DNA of 64,000 bases from Nitrospirillum viridazoti CBAmc (GTDB lineage Bacteria > Pseudomonadota > Alphaproteobacteria > Azospirillales > Azospirillaceae): NCBI RefSeq assembly GCF_000730165.1, contig NZ_CP022112.1:124001-188000 (forward strand), written 5' to 3'. Of the stretch, positions 27,163 to 35,539 are shown in pieces; the stretch's first letter is position 1, and each line of letters opens with the position of its first letter. Both the position numbers and the translations under genes were made by a program. The notes under the pieces were generated by a model, which saw only the letters and a list, made by a program, of their open reading frames with translations, ran no database searches and had not been told where the DNA came from.

Positions 27163-28439
27163 GGGGTAGGGGTTCCGTTCTGGCCCGGCTGCTGACCCGT
27201 CACCGCTTGGCCTTGGCTGACCTGGACAGGATGCACATGCTGGGCTTGGGCGCGCCCTTTCCACATGCCGCCACGGCCCATCCAATGCTGGATCGCGCTG
27301 TCCACGGTCCACACGGTATAGACGATGCCGATCAGCGGCAAGGTGACGGCCCGCATAGGCGACAGGCGATAGAACACCTGGATGGGGGCGAAGCTGGCCA
27401 GCATGAGGCCGACGGCGAGCGCGCCGAAGATGCCCGCCGCCTCCCGGTTGAACAGGGCCAGCAGCACGGGCGCCACATAGGTCAGCAGCATGCCCAGCAC
27501 GGTGCCCGCCAGCAATGCCGGGGAATAGTTCAGCTGCGCGTAGGCGCTGCGGATGACCATGCGGCGGATGTCGTCCACCTTGTCATAGGCGCGCAGGCTG
27601 ACGGCGCGGTCGCTGAGGCCCAGCCAGATGGACCCTTGCGTCTTCAGGCGGCGCCCCAGGGCGCAGTCGTCGATCAGGGCGTCGCGGATGCTGTCGATGC
27701 CGCCGGCGCGCGCCAGCGCCTGGCGGTCCACCAGCATGCAGCCGCCGGCCGCCGCCGCCACGGTGGATCCGCTGTCGTTCACTCGGCCGAAGGGGTACAG
27801 CATCTGGAAGAAATAGATGAAGGCCGGGATGAAGGCCCGCTCCGCCCAGCTCTGGCAGCGCAGCTTGGCCATCAGGCTGACCAGCACGCGCTTCTCCGTC
27901 TGGGCGCGGGTCACCAAGCGGGTCAGCGTGTCGGGGGCGTAGGCAATGTCGGCGTCGGTCAGCCACAGGTAGTCGGGCGGAAAGTCGCCCTCCTGCGCGT
28001 GCGCGATGCCCTGGCGCACGGCCCACAGCTTGCCCGTCCAGCCCGGCGCCAGTTCCGCCCCCGTCAGCACCGTCAGCGCGGCGGTGGAGCCTGAGGACTC
28101 GGCGGCGTGGCGGGCCAGGTCGGCCGTGCCGTCGTCGCTGCCGTCGTCGACCAGCACGATGTTCAGGGCGCCGGGGTAATCCTGCGCGCCCAGGGACGCG
28201 ATCACCTGGGCGATGCCGTCAGCCTCGTTGCGGGCGGGGATGATGGCGGTGACGGAAGGCCAGCCACCCTCCAGCCCGCCATGGCCATGAGCTGGGCCGC
28301 TGGGCAGGTCCCCCGGCCTGTTGGCCGGCACCACCGCCATGTCGTCCCGTTCCAGCCCCAGCCAGAACAGGCTGCGGGCGAAGACCAGGACCACCCAGAC
28401 CGCCAGGCTGATGAGGCCAATGAGGAAGATCAGGCTCAT
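27159..28439 (-). CDS. hpnB: Hopene-associated glycosyltransferase HpnB
   Basis: A 426-residue membrane GT2 glycosyltransferase. An N-terminal helix is followed by the GT-A domain with VDDGSDDGTAD and the metal-binding LTDADIAYAPDTL, then about three C-terminal hydrophobic helices. It is a standard member of hopanoid operons, but its acceptor and product have not been firmly assigned. It overlaps hpnA upstream and hpnC downstream by four bases each. Confidence 0.9.
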   Translation of the reverse strand: MSLIFLIGLISLAVWVVLVFARSLFWLGLERDDMAVVPANRPGDLPSGPAHGHGGLEGGWPSVTAIIPARNEADGIAQVIASLGAQDYPGALNIVLVDDGSDDGTADLARHAAESSGSTAALTVLTGAELAPGWTGKLWAVRQGIAHAQEGDFPPDYLWLTDADIAYAPDTLTRLVTRAQTEKRVLVSLMAKLRCQSWAERAFIPAFIYFFQMLYPFGRVNDSGSTVAAAAGGCMLVDRQALARAGGIDSIRDALIDDCALGRRLKTQGSIWLGLSDRAVSLRAYDKVDDIRRMVIRSAYAQLNYSPALLAGTVLGMLLTYVAPVLLALFNREAAGIFGALAVGLMLASFAPIQVFYRLSPMRAVTLPLIGIVYTVWTVDSAIQHWMGRGGMWKGRAQAQHVHPVQVSQGQAVTGQQPGQNGTPTP

Positions 28440-29437
28440 GCAAGGTACCTCGCGGTCTTGAACCAGGTGAGGGCGTCGGCCAGGGCCTGGCCGTAGGGCC
28501 GGGCGGTATAGCCCAGCTCGGCCTCGGCCTTGGCCGAGGAAAAGAACATGCGGTATTTGGACATGCGCAGGCCGTCCACGGTCACGAACGGCTCGCGCTT
28601 CGTCACCTTGGCCACCGCTTCCGCCACCACGGCGATGGGCAGGATCAGGCCGCGCGGCACCGCCACCGTGGGCGGCTTGCGGCCCACCAGCCGGGCGATG
28701 TCGGCCAGCATCTGCTGCAAGGAGACATCCTGGCCGCCCAGGATGTAGCGTTCGCCCACCCGGCCTTTCTCGAAGGCCAGCAGATGGCCCTCGGCCACGT
28801 CGTCCACATGCACCAGGTTCAGGCCGGTATCGACGAACGCCGGCATCTTGCCGGTCGCAGCCTCGACGATGATGCGGCCGGTGGGGGTGGGGCGCAGGTC
28901 GCGGGGGCCGATGGGGGTGGACGGATTGACGATGACGGCCGGCAGGCCATCCCTGGCCACCATATCCAGCACCGCCTGTTCCGCCAGGATCTTGCTGCGC
29001 TTGTAGGCGCCGATGGCGGCGTCCGGGGCCATCACCGCGCGCTCGTCAACCGCGACACCATCGGTGCGGGGTGCCAGCACGGCCACGCTGCTGGTGTAGA
29101 CCACGCGCTTCAGGCGGTGGCGCACCGCCAGTTCCATGATGGCGCGGGTGCCGCGCAGGTTGTTCTGGACGATCTCTTCCGGGTTGGGCGCCCACAGGCG
29201 GTAGTCGGCCGCCACATGCAGCAGGGCGTCCGCCCCGTCCATGCCGCGCGCCAGGCTGTCCGGGTCGTTCAGGTCGCCTTCCACCACCCGCACGTCCAGG
29301 CCGGCCAGGTTGGTCGGTGGCGTCGCCGCGCGCTTCAGCACGGTGACGTCGTGGCCCCGCGCCAAGGCCACACGGGCCACGGCCGCGCCGACGAATCCCG
29401 TCGCCCCGGTGATGAACAGTCGCTGCTTATCGGCCAT
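28436..29437 (-). CDS. hpnA: Hopanoid-associated sugar epimerase HpnA
   Basis: A 333-residue extended short-chain dehydrogenase. The NAD(P) site is FITGATGFVGAAVA (residues near 7-20), and the catalytic YKRSK (YxxxK) follows TSSVAVL. HpnA is conserved in hopanoid loci, but its substrate is uncertain. ATG 29437 (MADKQRLF) is preferred over ATG 29455 because it has AAGG close upstream. It is the first gene of the hpnABCDE run, in which every junction overlaps. Confidence 0.92.
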   Translation of the reverse strand: MADKQRLFITGATGFVGAAVARVALARGHDVTVLKRAATPPTNLAGLDVRVVEGDLNDPDSLARGMDGADALLHVAADYRLWAPNPEEIVQNNLRGTRAIMELAVRHRLKRVVYTSSVAVLAPRTDGVAVDERAVMAPDAAIGAYKRSKILAEQAVLDMVARDGLPAVIVNPSTPIGPRDLRPTPTGRIIVEAATGKMPAFVDTGLNLVHVDDVAEGHLLAFEKGRVGERYILGGQDVSLQQMLADIARLVGRKPPTVAVPRGLILPIAVVAEAVAKVTKREPFVTVDGLRMSKYRMFFSSAKAEAELGYTARPYGQALADALTWFKTARYLA

Positions 29438-29925
29438 CGGCCTTACGGTCCCCATCAATACTTTGGTCGGCACCCATCGGTCGGCGCGGACCATATCACT
29501 TCCCTGGTGCGGAGGGGAAAGGGTTGGGCACCGGCGCCCGGCGGATGGCTGGCCTGCTGCGGCGCCGATGCCACAGGTGCACCGTCGCTGCCAGGGTCGC
29601 CGTACGCTGGCGGACAGCCAAGTATTTAACGGTATGTTAACTACTGTCGGGCACGCTGATGATGCAGGGTTTCCTGTAAATGTTGCAGCGCAAACGGGCG
29701 TCTTCCCCTACTCGCGATCCTGCGTCATCTACAAAATCATCTGACCATTCGGTTATGTGCGGCCAATACTGATTGACCAGCCGGTCAGGATGCATTGTGC
29801 TCATGGTTGTAGGAGGGGCTGGTGGAATCAAGGTGATGCCATCAGTCGGATTTCCAGCAAGCGAGGTGGGTTGTCCCGAGGCGTCGCGCCTGCGGGACCT
29901 TGAAACGATCCGGGGGATTTGAGAG
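29438..29925. other. 488-base divergent intergenic region, hpnA to receptor-like gene
   Basis: No gene is recognised here. It should hold the hpnABCDE promoter (minus) and the promoter of the 29926 gene (plus). Short inverted repeats are visible: TTAAC-N5-GTTAA at 29626-29640 and TGACC-N4-GGTCA at 29774-29787. Both are short enough to be chance. Confidence 0.4.
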
Positions 29926-30717
29926 ATGCGCGTGAAGGTCCAGTTTTTGTTGCCTGTCATTGGTGTTGCCGCCTTGGGCGGCGTGCTGGTGGCCGCTGGC
30001 CAGGTGGGCCAGGACCGGGCGGCGCGGGTTGCCCAGTCGCTGGACCAGGCGCGGACCACGCTGGTGCAGGCCACGGATGTGCGGGCCATCAGCCGCGCCG
30101 TGCAGCGCGACGCGCTGAACACCCTGCTGGAACCGGCCGCCGATCGCGGCACCTTTGTCGAGCGCGCGTCCATGCGGCTGACGGAGATGGGGCTGCTGGT
30201 CGCCGGCCTGCGCGACCGGGCCACCGACGCGGCCTTCCTGGCGCCGCAGGCCCAGGCCCTGACGGAAATGACGGCCATGGTGACGGCCGTGCGCGGCGGT
30301 GACGAGGCCGGCGCCCTGACCCGCCTGCGCACCACCGTCGGCCCGCTGGACGCCCAGGCCGCCGGCCTGGCCCAGGCCTTCATCGACACCCAGGGCCAGG
30401 TCCTGGACAGCTTGGCGGCCGACGCCGGCCGCCTGCAGGCGCGCACCAGCCGCCTGACGGCCTGGGGTGGCGTGCTGGGCACGGCCGCGGCCATGATGAT
30501 GAGCGCCCTGTTCCTGCTGGCGCTGCTGCGCCGCCCCTTGGCCCGCTGGGTTGGGGCCGGCAACGACGATCTGCGCGCGGTCATGGCCGCCGCTGCCCGG
30601 GGGGATGAACTGGGCGACTGGGCCCGCGCCCTGATGGCTTTGCGCGACCAGGCGAAGCAACGGGGCCGCCGCCCGGTCCCTGTCATGCGGAGCAAGCCCA
30701 CGGTGCTGGCCGCCTGA
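29926..30717 (+). CDS. Truncated methyl-accepting chemotaxis protein-like membrane protein
   Basis: A 263-residue protein with an N-terminal membrane helix (about 5-25), a helical periplasmic domain, a second helix (about 180-200), and a short cytoplasmic tail ending in a partial HAMP-like segment (GDELGDWARALMALRDQAK). There is no methyl-accepting or CheA-binding domain. It aligns without gaps at its start with the full receptor at 62891: SRAVQRDALN here and SRALQRDALN there both fall at residues 56-65. It may be a decayed chemoreceptor or a stand-alone sensor or decoy. A terminator follows, so the stop appears settled rather than a recent frameshift. Confidence 0.7.
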   Translation: MRVKVQFLLPVIGVAALGGVLVAAGQVGQDRAARVAQSLDQARTTLVQATDVRAISRAVQRDALNTLLEPAADRGTFVERASMRLTEMGLLVAGLRDRATDAAFLAPQAQALTEMTAMVTAVRGGDEAGALTRLRTTVGPLDAQAAGLAQAFIDTQGQVLDSLAADAGRLQARTSRLTAWGGVLGTAAAMMMSALFLLALLRRPLARWVGAGNDDLRAVMAAAARGDELGDWARALMALRDQAKQRGRRPVPVMRSKPTVLAA

Positions 30718-30762
30718 GGCCGGCCAGGTTCCAAAGACCCAAGTTCCGACAGATATGGATAA

Positions 30763-30795
30763 GGCCCGGGAGTCCCCCGACTCCCGGGCCCTTTT
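30763..30795. terminator. Bidirectional terminator between convergent genes
   Basis: GGCCCGGGAGTC and its exact complement form a 12-bp stem with a CCCC loop, followed by CTTTTCC on the plus strand. It lies between the receptor-like gene and the TetR gene and could serve both. Confidence 0.8.
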
Positions 30796-30796
30796 C

Positions 30797-31414
30797 CTAT
30801 TTGGCCGCCTGGCCGCATAGCGGCCGGGGCAGAGCACCTTCCAGCAGCTGATTGATGTGGCGGTCCATCCAGCCTGGCTCGTCCAGCGGGCTGAAACGGA
30901 TCAGCAGGCGGGTGTAGAGGGCGCCGTACATCGCCTCCACCAGGGTTTCCACGTGCAGGTCGGGGCGGAACTCGCCATTGCGCTTGCCCCGCTCGATGAT
31001 GTCGCGCAGGCGCTGGCGCCGCGGTTCCACCACCTTCTCATGATAGACCTTCAGCGTGGGCGGGTCGTTCTGTCCCGCCAGCACGATGCTGGCCACCACC
31101 CGGCCGGTGGCGCCGGCGAAGCTGCGGGCGATGCCGTCCAGCACGGTGCGCAGGTCGGACACGGCCGACGCCGTGTAGGGAATCGGCACCGTCAGTTCCG
31201 CATGCGCCAGCAGCGCTTCCATGGCCAGGGCCCCCTTGCCCGGCCACCAGCGGTAAATGGTTGTCTTCGCCGTGCCCGAACGGGCGGCCACTCCCTCGAT
31301 GGTGAAGCGTTCCAGGCCGTTCTCCTCCAGCAACTGGAATGCGGCGTCCAGGATGGCGTCCCGGGCCTGGTCTGATCGGGGCCGTCCAGGCCCCCGCATG
31401 GCTTTATCCGTCAC
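30797..31414 (-). CDS. TetR-family transcriptional regulator
   Basis: A 205-residue TetR/AcrR protein. The N-terminal helix-turn-helix reads FTIEGVAARSGTAKTTIYRWWPGKGALAMEALL (about residues 37-70), and the C-terminal ligand-binding domain resembles the TetR_C_11 type seen with efflux pumps. The start is GTG 31414 with AGGAG close upstream; ATG 31399 is an alternative. It is divergent from the hlyD-emrB pair and probably represses it, with candidate operators in the 283-base gap. Confidence 0.88.
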   Translation of the reverse strand: MTDKAMRGPGRPRSDQARDAILDAAFQLLEENGLERFTIEGVAARSGTAKTTIYRWWPGKGALAMEALLAHAELTVPIPYTASAVSDLRTVLDGIARSFAGATGRVVASIVLAGQNDPPTLKVYHEKVVEPRRQRLRDIIERGKRNGEFRPDLHVETLVEAMYGALYTRLLIRFSPLDEPGWMDRHINQLLEGALPRPLCGQAAK

Positions 31415-31508
31415 CCTCTCTCCTCGCTCAAAATGAAGCCCCGGTTATTAAGCCGGCCCCTGGTTGACCGGGGCCGGTCTGTGATGCGCGTCGCATGGCC
31501 ATGGATAT

Positions 31509-31528
31509 GAAACGCTACACAGCGTTTC
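31509..31528. promoter_or_regulatory. Palindromic operator candidate for the TetR regulator
   Basis: GAAACGCT and AGCGTTTC form a perfect inverted repeat with a 4-base spacer, between the divergent tetR and hlyD genes. A second, shorter palindrome (CCGTT-N4-AACGG) is at 31570-31583. Size and place suit TetR binding. Confidence 0.55.
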
Positions 31529-31697
31529 GTTTGTCGCAGTGCTCCTCACATCGGTTTCACACTACCTTACCGTTACGAAACGGACCATAGCGAAATGGTC
31601 CTTCCCGCCGACCTCCGGTTCCATTCCCGGCCCATCCTTCCTTGGGCCGGAACGCCCCCGGTCGTCCCTGCGGGCATCAGATGCAAGGAGAGTAGCG

Positions 31698-32816
31698 GTG
31701 AGCGGGGTTGTAAAGAAGTCTTCCGTTAAAGTATTGGCCGGCGCCGTCGCGGCCATAGCGCTTTTGGGTGGCGCTGCGGTTGGCGGGAATTACTATTGGA
31801 AGACGGGGCGCTTCCTCGAATCGACCGACGACGCCTACGTCCAGGCCGATTACACGACGGTGGCGCCGAAGGTGTCGGGCTATATCGCGGAAGTGCTGGT
31901 GGAGGACAACCAGCCGGTGAAGGCCGGCCAGGTGTTGGCCCGCATCGACGACCGTGACTTCCGCACGGCGCTGGACCAGGCCAAGGCCGATGTGGCCACG
32001 GCCGAGGCCGATATCCGCAACATCCAGGCCCAGCGCAGCCAGCAGCAGGCGGTGGTGGCCCAGGCCCAGGCGGCGCTGGCCGCCGACCAGGCCAACCTGA
32101 CCTTCGCCCGCCAGGACCGCGACCGCTATCGCGACCTCATGAAGACCGGATTCGGCACGGTGCAGCGCGCCCAGCAGACCGAGGCGGCGGTGACGGACAA
32201 GGCGTCGACCCTGCAGCGCGACCAGGCGGCCCTGGTGGCGGCGCAGAAGCAGGTGGACGTGCTGGCCACGGCCGAGGCCAAGGCCGCGACCGTGCTGGAT
32301 CGCGCCCAGGCCATCGCCCGCCAGGCGGCGCTGAACCTGTCCTACACGACTATCGCCGCGCCCATCGACGGCACGGTGGGTGCCCGCACCCTGCGCGTGG
32401 GCCAGCTGGTCCAGGCCGGCACGCAGCTGATGGCCGTGGTGCCCCTGTCCCAGGTCTACGTGCTGGCCAATTTCAAGGAGACCCAGCTGACCGAGGTGCG
32501 TCCCGGCCAGCCGGTGCAGGTGACGGTGGACAGCTTCCCCGGCACCACGCTGAAGGGCCGGGTGGACAGCCTGTCGCCCGCCAGCGGCACCAGTTTCGCC
32601 CTGCTGCCGCCGGACAACGCCACCGGCAACTTCACCAAGATCGTGCAGCGCATCCCCATCAAGATCGTGCTGGACGAAGGCCAGCCCCTGGCGGGCCTGT
32701 TGCGCCCCGGCATGTCGGCCGAGCCGGTGATCGATACCCGGGTGCAGCCCGCCCACGCGGCCCAGGCGCCGCAGCTGGCGACGTCCACCTCAGGCCTCTA
32801 CCCCATGGCCCGCTGA
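31698..32816 (+). CDS. HlyD/EmrA-type membrane fusion protein of an efflux pump
   Basis: A 372-residue periplasmic adaptor. A membrane helix near residues 8-28 is followed by TDDAYVQADYTTVAPKVSGYI and a lipoyl half-motif, a long alanine-glutamine-rich coiled-coil hairpin, and the second lipoyl half with IDGTVGARTLRVGQLVQAG. EmrA-type adaptors link an MFS pump to an outer-membrane channel. The start is GTG 31698 with AAGGAG seven bases upstream; the open frame from 31539 would cross the operator region. The emrB-like gene follows after 32 bases. No TolC gene is in the window. Confidence 0.9.
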   Translation: MSGVVKKSSVKVLAGAVAAIALLGGAAVGGNYYWKTGRFLESTDDAYVQADYTTVAPKVSGYIAEVLVEDNQPVKAGQVLARIDDRDFRTALDQAKADVATAEADIRNIQAQRSQQQAVVAQAQAALAADQANLTFARQDRDRYRDLMKTGFGTVQRAQQTEAAVTDKASTLQRDQAALVAAQKQVDVLATAEAKAATVLDRAQAIARQAALNLSYTTIAAPIDGTVGARTLRVGQLVQAGTQLMAVVPLSQVYVLANFKETQLTEVRPGQPVQVTVDSFPGTTLKGRVDSLSPASGTSFALLPPDNATGNFTKIVQRIPIKIVLDEGQPLAGLLRPGMSAEPVIDTRVQPAHAAQAPQLATSTSGLYPMAR

Positions 32817-32848
32817 GGGCCGCACCGGATCGCTGAAGGCCTCAAGCC

Positions 32849-34519
32849 ATGGCTCCCCTCGACAGCAGCACCATCCTGACCGCCGGCGGCACCCTCCCCC
32901 GCACCCTGCCGCCGGCCAGCGGCCCGGCCCCCCACGACGGGGGCCGGGCCGCGCCCTCCATCCCCGCCGCCGACCATGTGCCGTTCAAGACCTGGCTGGC
33001 CGTGCTGGGGTCGGTGCTGGGCGCGTTCATGGCGGTGCTGAACATTCAGATCGTCAACGCCTCCCTGGCCGACATCCAGGGCGGTATCGGCGCTGGCGTG
33101 GACGATGGCGGCTGGATCGCCACCGCCTACCTGATCGGCGAGATCATCGTCATCCCGCTGTCCGGCTTCATGAGCCAGGTGTTCAGCGTGCGCCGTTACC
33201 TGATCACCAACACGGTGCTGTTCCTGGTCTTTTCCGTGGCCTGCGCCTTCGCCCAGAACCTGCAGCAGATGATCGTGCTGCGTGCCATCCAGGGTTTCTG
33301 CGGCGGCGTGCTGATCCCCATGGCCTTCACCCTCATCATCACCCTGCTGCCCAAGTCGCGGCATCCGCTGGGCCTGGCCCTGTTCGCCCTGACCGCCACC
33401 TTCGCGCCGGCCATCGGTCCCACCATCGGTGGCTACCTGACCGAGACCTACGGCTGGAAATATATCTTCTACATCAACCTGGTGCCGGGCGTGTTCATGG
33501 TCGCAGCGCTGTGGGCCTCGCTGGAGCGGGCGCCCGTGCGCCTGAGCCTGCTGCGCCAGGGCGACTGGTGGGGCATCGCCACCATGGCGGTGGGCCTGGC
33601 CTGCCTGCAGACGGTGCTGGAGGAAGGCAACAAGGACGACTGGTTCGGTTCCGCCTACATCGTGCGGCTGGCGGTCATCGCCGCCGTGGCGCTGGCGGCC
33701 TTTCTGATCATTGAGCTGAAGGTGGCCAAGCCGCTGCTGAACCTGCGTCTGCTGGCGCGGCGCAATTTCGGCCTGGGCATCGTCGCCAACGTGCTGCTGG
33801 GGGTGGTGCTTTACGCCTCTTCCTACCTGCTGCCGCGCTATCTGGGTCAAATCCAGGGCTACAACGCGCAGCAGATCGGGTCCGTCATGGCCTGGGTGGG
33901 TCTGCCGCAGCTGGTGCTGATCCCGCTGGTACCCCTGCTGATGAAGCGCTTCGACGCCCGTTGGCTGGCCCTGGTGGGGGCGGCGGTCTTCGCCGGCAGC
34001 AACTTCATGAACATCCATCTGTGGCTGGGCAGCGCGTCGGACCAGCTGTTCTGGCCCAACATCGTGCGCGCCTTCGGCCAGGCCCTGGTCATGACGCCCC
34101 TGTCGGTGCTGGCCACCGGCGGCATCGAGAAGGAGAGCGCGGGCTCCGCCTCCGGCCTGTTCAACATGATGCGCAACCTGGGCGGCGCCGTCGGTATCGC
34201 GCTGACCCAGACATGGCTGACCAAGCGCGAACAGTTCCACTCCAACGTCATGACGGGCCAGGTCAGCCTGTTCGGCGAAAGCACCCGGCAGCACCTGGCC
34301 ATGCTGCAGCGGAAGTTCATGGAACACGGTGTGCCCGACGCCCTCACTGCCTGGCGCCAGGCGGTGGCGGAGGTGGATTCCGGGGTCCGCACCCAGGCCT
34401 GGCTGATGGCCTACAGCGACGCCTTCTTCTTCCTGGGCAGCGCCATGGCCCTGTCGGCCATCGCCATCCTGTTCCTGAAGAAAGCCGCCTCCGGGGCGGA
34501 CGCCGGCGGTGCGCACTGA
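32849..34519 (+). CDS. DHA2-family (EmrB/QacA-like) multidrug MFS transporter
   Basis: A 556-residue pump with about 14 membrane helices. DDGGWIATAYLIGEIIVIPLSG is the typical EmrB helix 2 region, and TFAPAIGPTIGGYLTE is the antiporter motif C. It should export hydrophobic drugs through the HlyD-like partner upstream. The last codons and stop lie inside an 18-base tandem repeat. Substrate is unknown, and control by the divergent TetR is likely. Confidence 0.92.
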   Translation: MAPLDSSTILTAGGTLPRTLPPASGPAPHDGGRAAPSIPAADHVPFKTWLAVLGSVLGAFMAVLNIQIVNASLADIQGGIGAGVDDGGWIATAYLIGEIIVIPLSGFMSQVFSVRRYLITNTVLFLVFSVACAFAQNLQQMIVLRAIQGFCGGVLIPMAFTLIITLLPKSRHPLGLALFALTATFAPAIGPTIGGYLTETYGWKYIFYINLVPGVFMVAALWASLERAPVRLSLLRQGDWWGIATMAVGLACLQTVLEEGNKDDWFGSAYIVRLAVIAAVALAAFLIIELKVAKPLLNLRLLARRNFGLGIVANVLLGVVLYASSYLLPRYLGQIQGYNAQQIGSVMAWVGLPQLVLIPLVPLLMKRFDARWLALVGAAVFAGSNFMNIHLWLGSASDQLFWPNIVRAFGQALVMTPLSVLATGGIEKESAGSASGLFNMMRNLGGAVGIALTQTWLTKREQFHSNVMTGQVSLFGESTRQHLAMLQRKFMEHGVPDALTAWRQAVAEVDSGVRTQAWLMAYSDAFFFLGSAMALSAIAILFLKKAASGADAGGAH

Positions 34520-34538
34520 CCCGGCGGCGCGCACTGAC
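34503..34538 (+). repeat. 18-base tandem duplication across the emrB-like stop codon
   Basis: Two adjacent 18-base units, CCGGCGGTGCGCACTGAC and the same with one change (T to C), cover 34503-34520 and 34521-34538. The unit is a multiple of three, so the second copy repeats the Gly-Gly-Ala-His-stop coding in frame after the real stop. Confidence 0.85.
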
Positions 34539-34636
34539 AAGGTGCGGCAATTCGACAGCGCCGCCGCCGACAGGACGGCAGCTGGGACGCAGTGATAGGT
34601 CCTGACAAGGTTCCCTATCTAAAGGCTAAGTCGGCC

Positions 34637-35527
34637 ATGTCGAAAGGCATATCAGTCAGGGATCGCGCGCCAGCGGTCCCCCCTTCCCTGAACGCCGGCA
34701 CGCCGCCAGACGCGACGCTGATCACAGCCCAGGGGCCGGGCCTGCTGCCCTGGCTGATGGAGGCTTGGCGCACCCGGCGCATCGCCCTGATGCTGGCGCG
34801 GCGCAGCCTTAAGGCCCGGTACCGCCAGACCTGGCTGGGGGCGGGCTGGGCCATCCTGCAGCCCTTGCTGCTTATGCTGGTCTATTGGGGAATTTTCGGC
34901 CATCTGCTGGGTGTGCCCACGGGCGGCGACACCCCCTATCCCGTGTTCGCCTTCACCGGCCTGGTGCTGTGGCAGTTCTTCTCGCGCGCGCTGATGGACG
35001 CCAGCGCCAGCATCCTGCACCAGGCCCACTTCGTCACCAAGGTCTACTTCCCCCGCCTGCACATGCCGCTGGCCTCGCTGATGGTGGCGGCGGTGGACAT
35101 GGCGGCGGGCCTGGTGTGCCTGGCGCTGCTGCTGGCCGCCTTCCGCATCTGGCCGGAGGCGCGCTGGTTGCTGCTGCTGGGGCCGCTGGCCCTGCTGCTC
35201 GTCACCGGTGCGGGTGCGGCGTTGGTGCTGTCCGCCCTGGTGCTGCGCTTCCGCGACGTGGGCCATCTGCTGCCCTTGACGACCCAGGTGCTGATGGTGG
35301 CGGCCCCGGTGATTTATCCCGCCCATCTGGTTCACGGGGTGATGGGTACGCTCTACCGCCTGAACCCCATGGTGACGGTGATCGAGGGCGCGCGGGCCGC
35401 CCTGCTGGACACCCCCGCGCCTGAACCGGTGCCGGCCCTGCTGTCGGTGGCGCTCGCCGCCGGGCTGCTGCTGCTGGGCCTGCGCATCGTTCGGCGCACG
35501 GAACCGGCCATGGCCGATCTGATTTGA
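34637..35527 (+). CDS. ABC-2 type polysaccharide/polyol phosphate export permease
   Basis: A 296-residue ABC-2 membrane component with about six helices, similar to Wzm/TagG/KpsM. The cytoplasmic N-terminus has RRSLKARYRQTWLGAGWAILQPLLLMLVYW, the usual entry to helix 1. It should pair with the ATP-binding gene 12 bases downstream to export a lipid-linked glycan. ATG 34637 follows AAAGG; an in-frame GTG at 34592 is possible. No glycosyltransferase genes adjoin it, so the cargo is unknown. Confidence 0.87.
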   Translation: MSKGISVRDRAPAVPPSLNAGTPPDATLITAQGPGLLPWLMEAWRTRRIALMLARRSLKARYRQTWLGAGWAILQPLLLMLVYWGIFGHLLGVPTGGDTPYPVFAFTGLVLWQFFSRALMDASASILHQAHFVTKVYFPRLHMPLASLMVAAVDMAAGLVCLALLLAAFRIWPEARWLLLLGPLALLLVTGAGAALVLSALVLRFRDVGHLLPLTTQVLMVAAPVIYPAHLVHGVMGTLYRLNPMVTVIEGARAALLDTPAPEPVPALLSVALAAGLLLLGLRIVRRTEPAMADLI

Positions 35528-35539
35528 AGGGCTCCCCTC

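Noticed and set aside
89-29437. Hopanoid cluster as a recently acquired mobile island
   Set aside because: No integrase, transposase, tRNA boundary or flanking repeat was seen, and base use looks like the rest of the window.
29637-30837. Long minus-strand frames opposite the receptor-like gene
   Set aside because: Arg/Ser/Pro-rich translations cross a clear terminator; the plus-strand gene has membrane helices and a paralogue at 62891.
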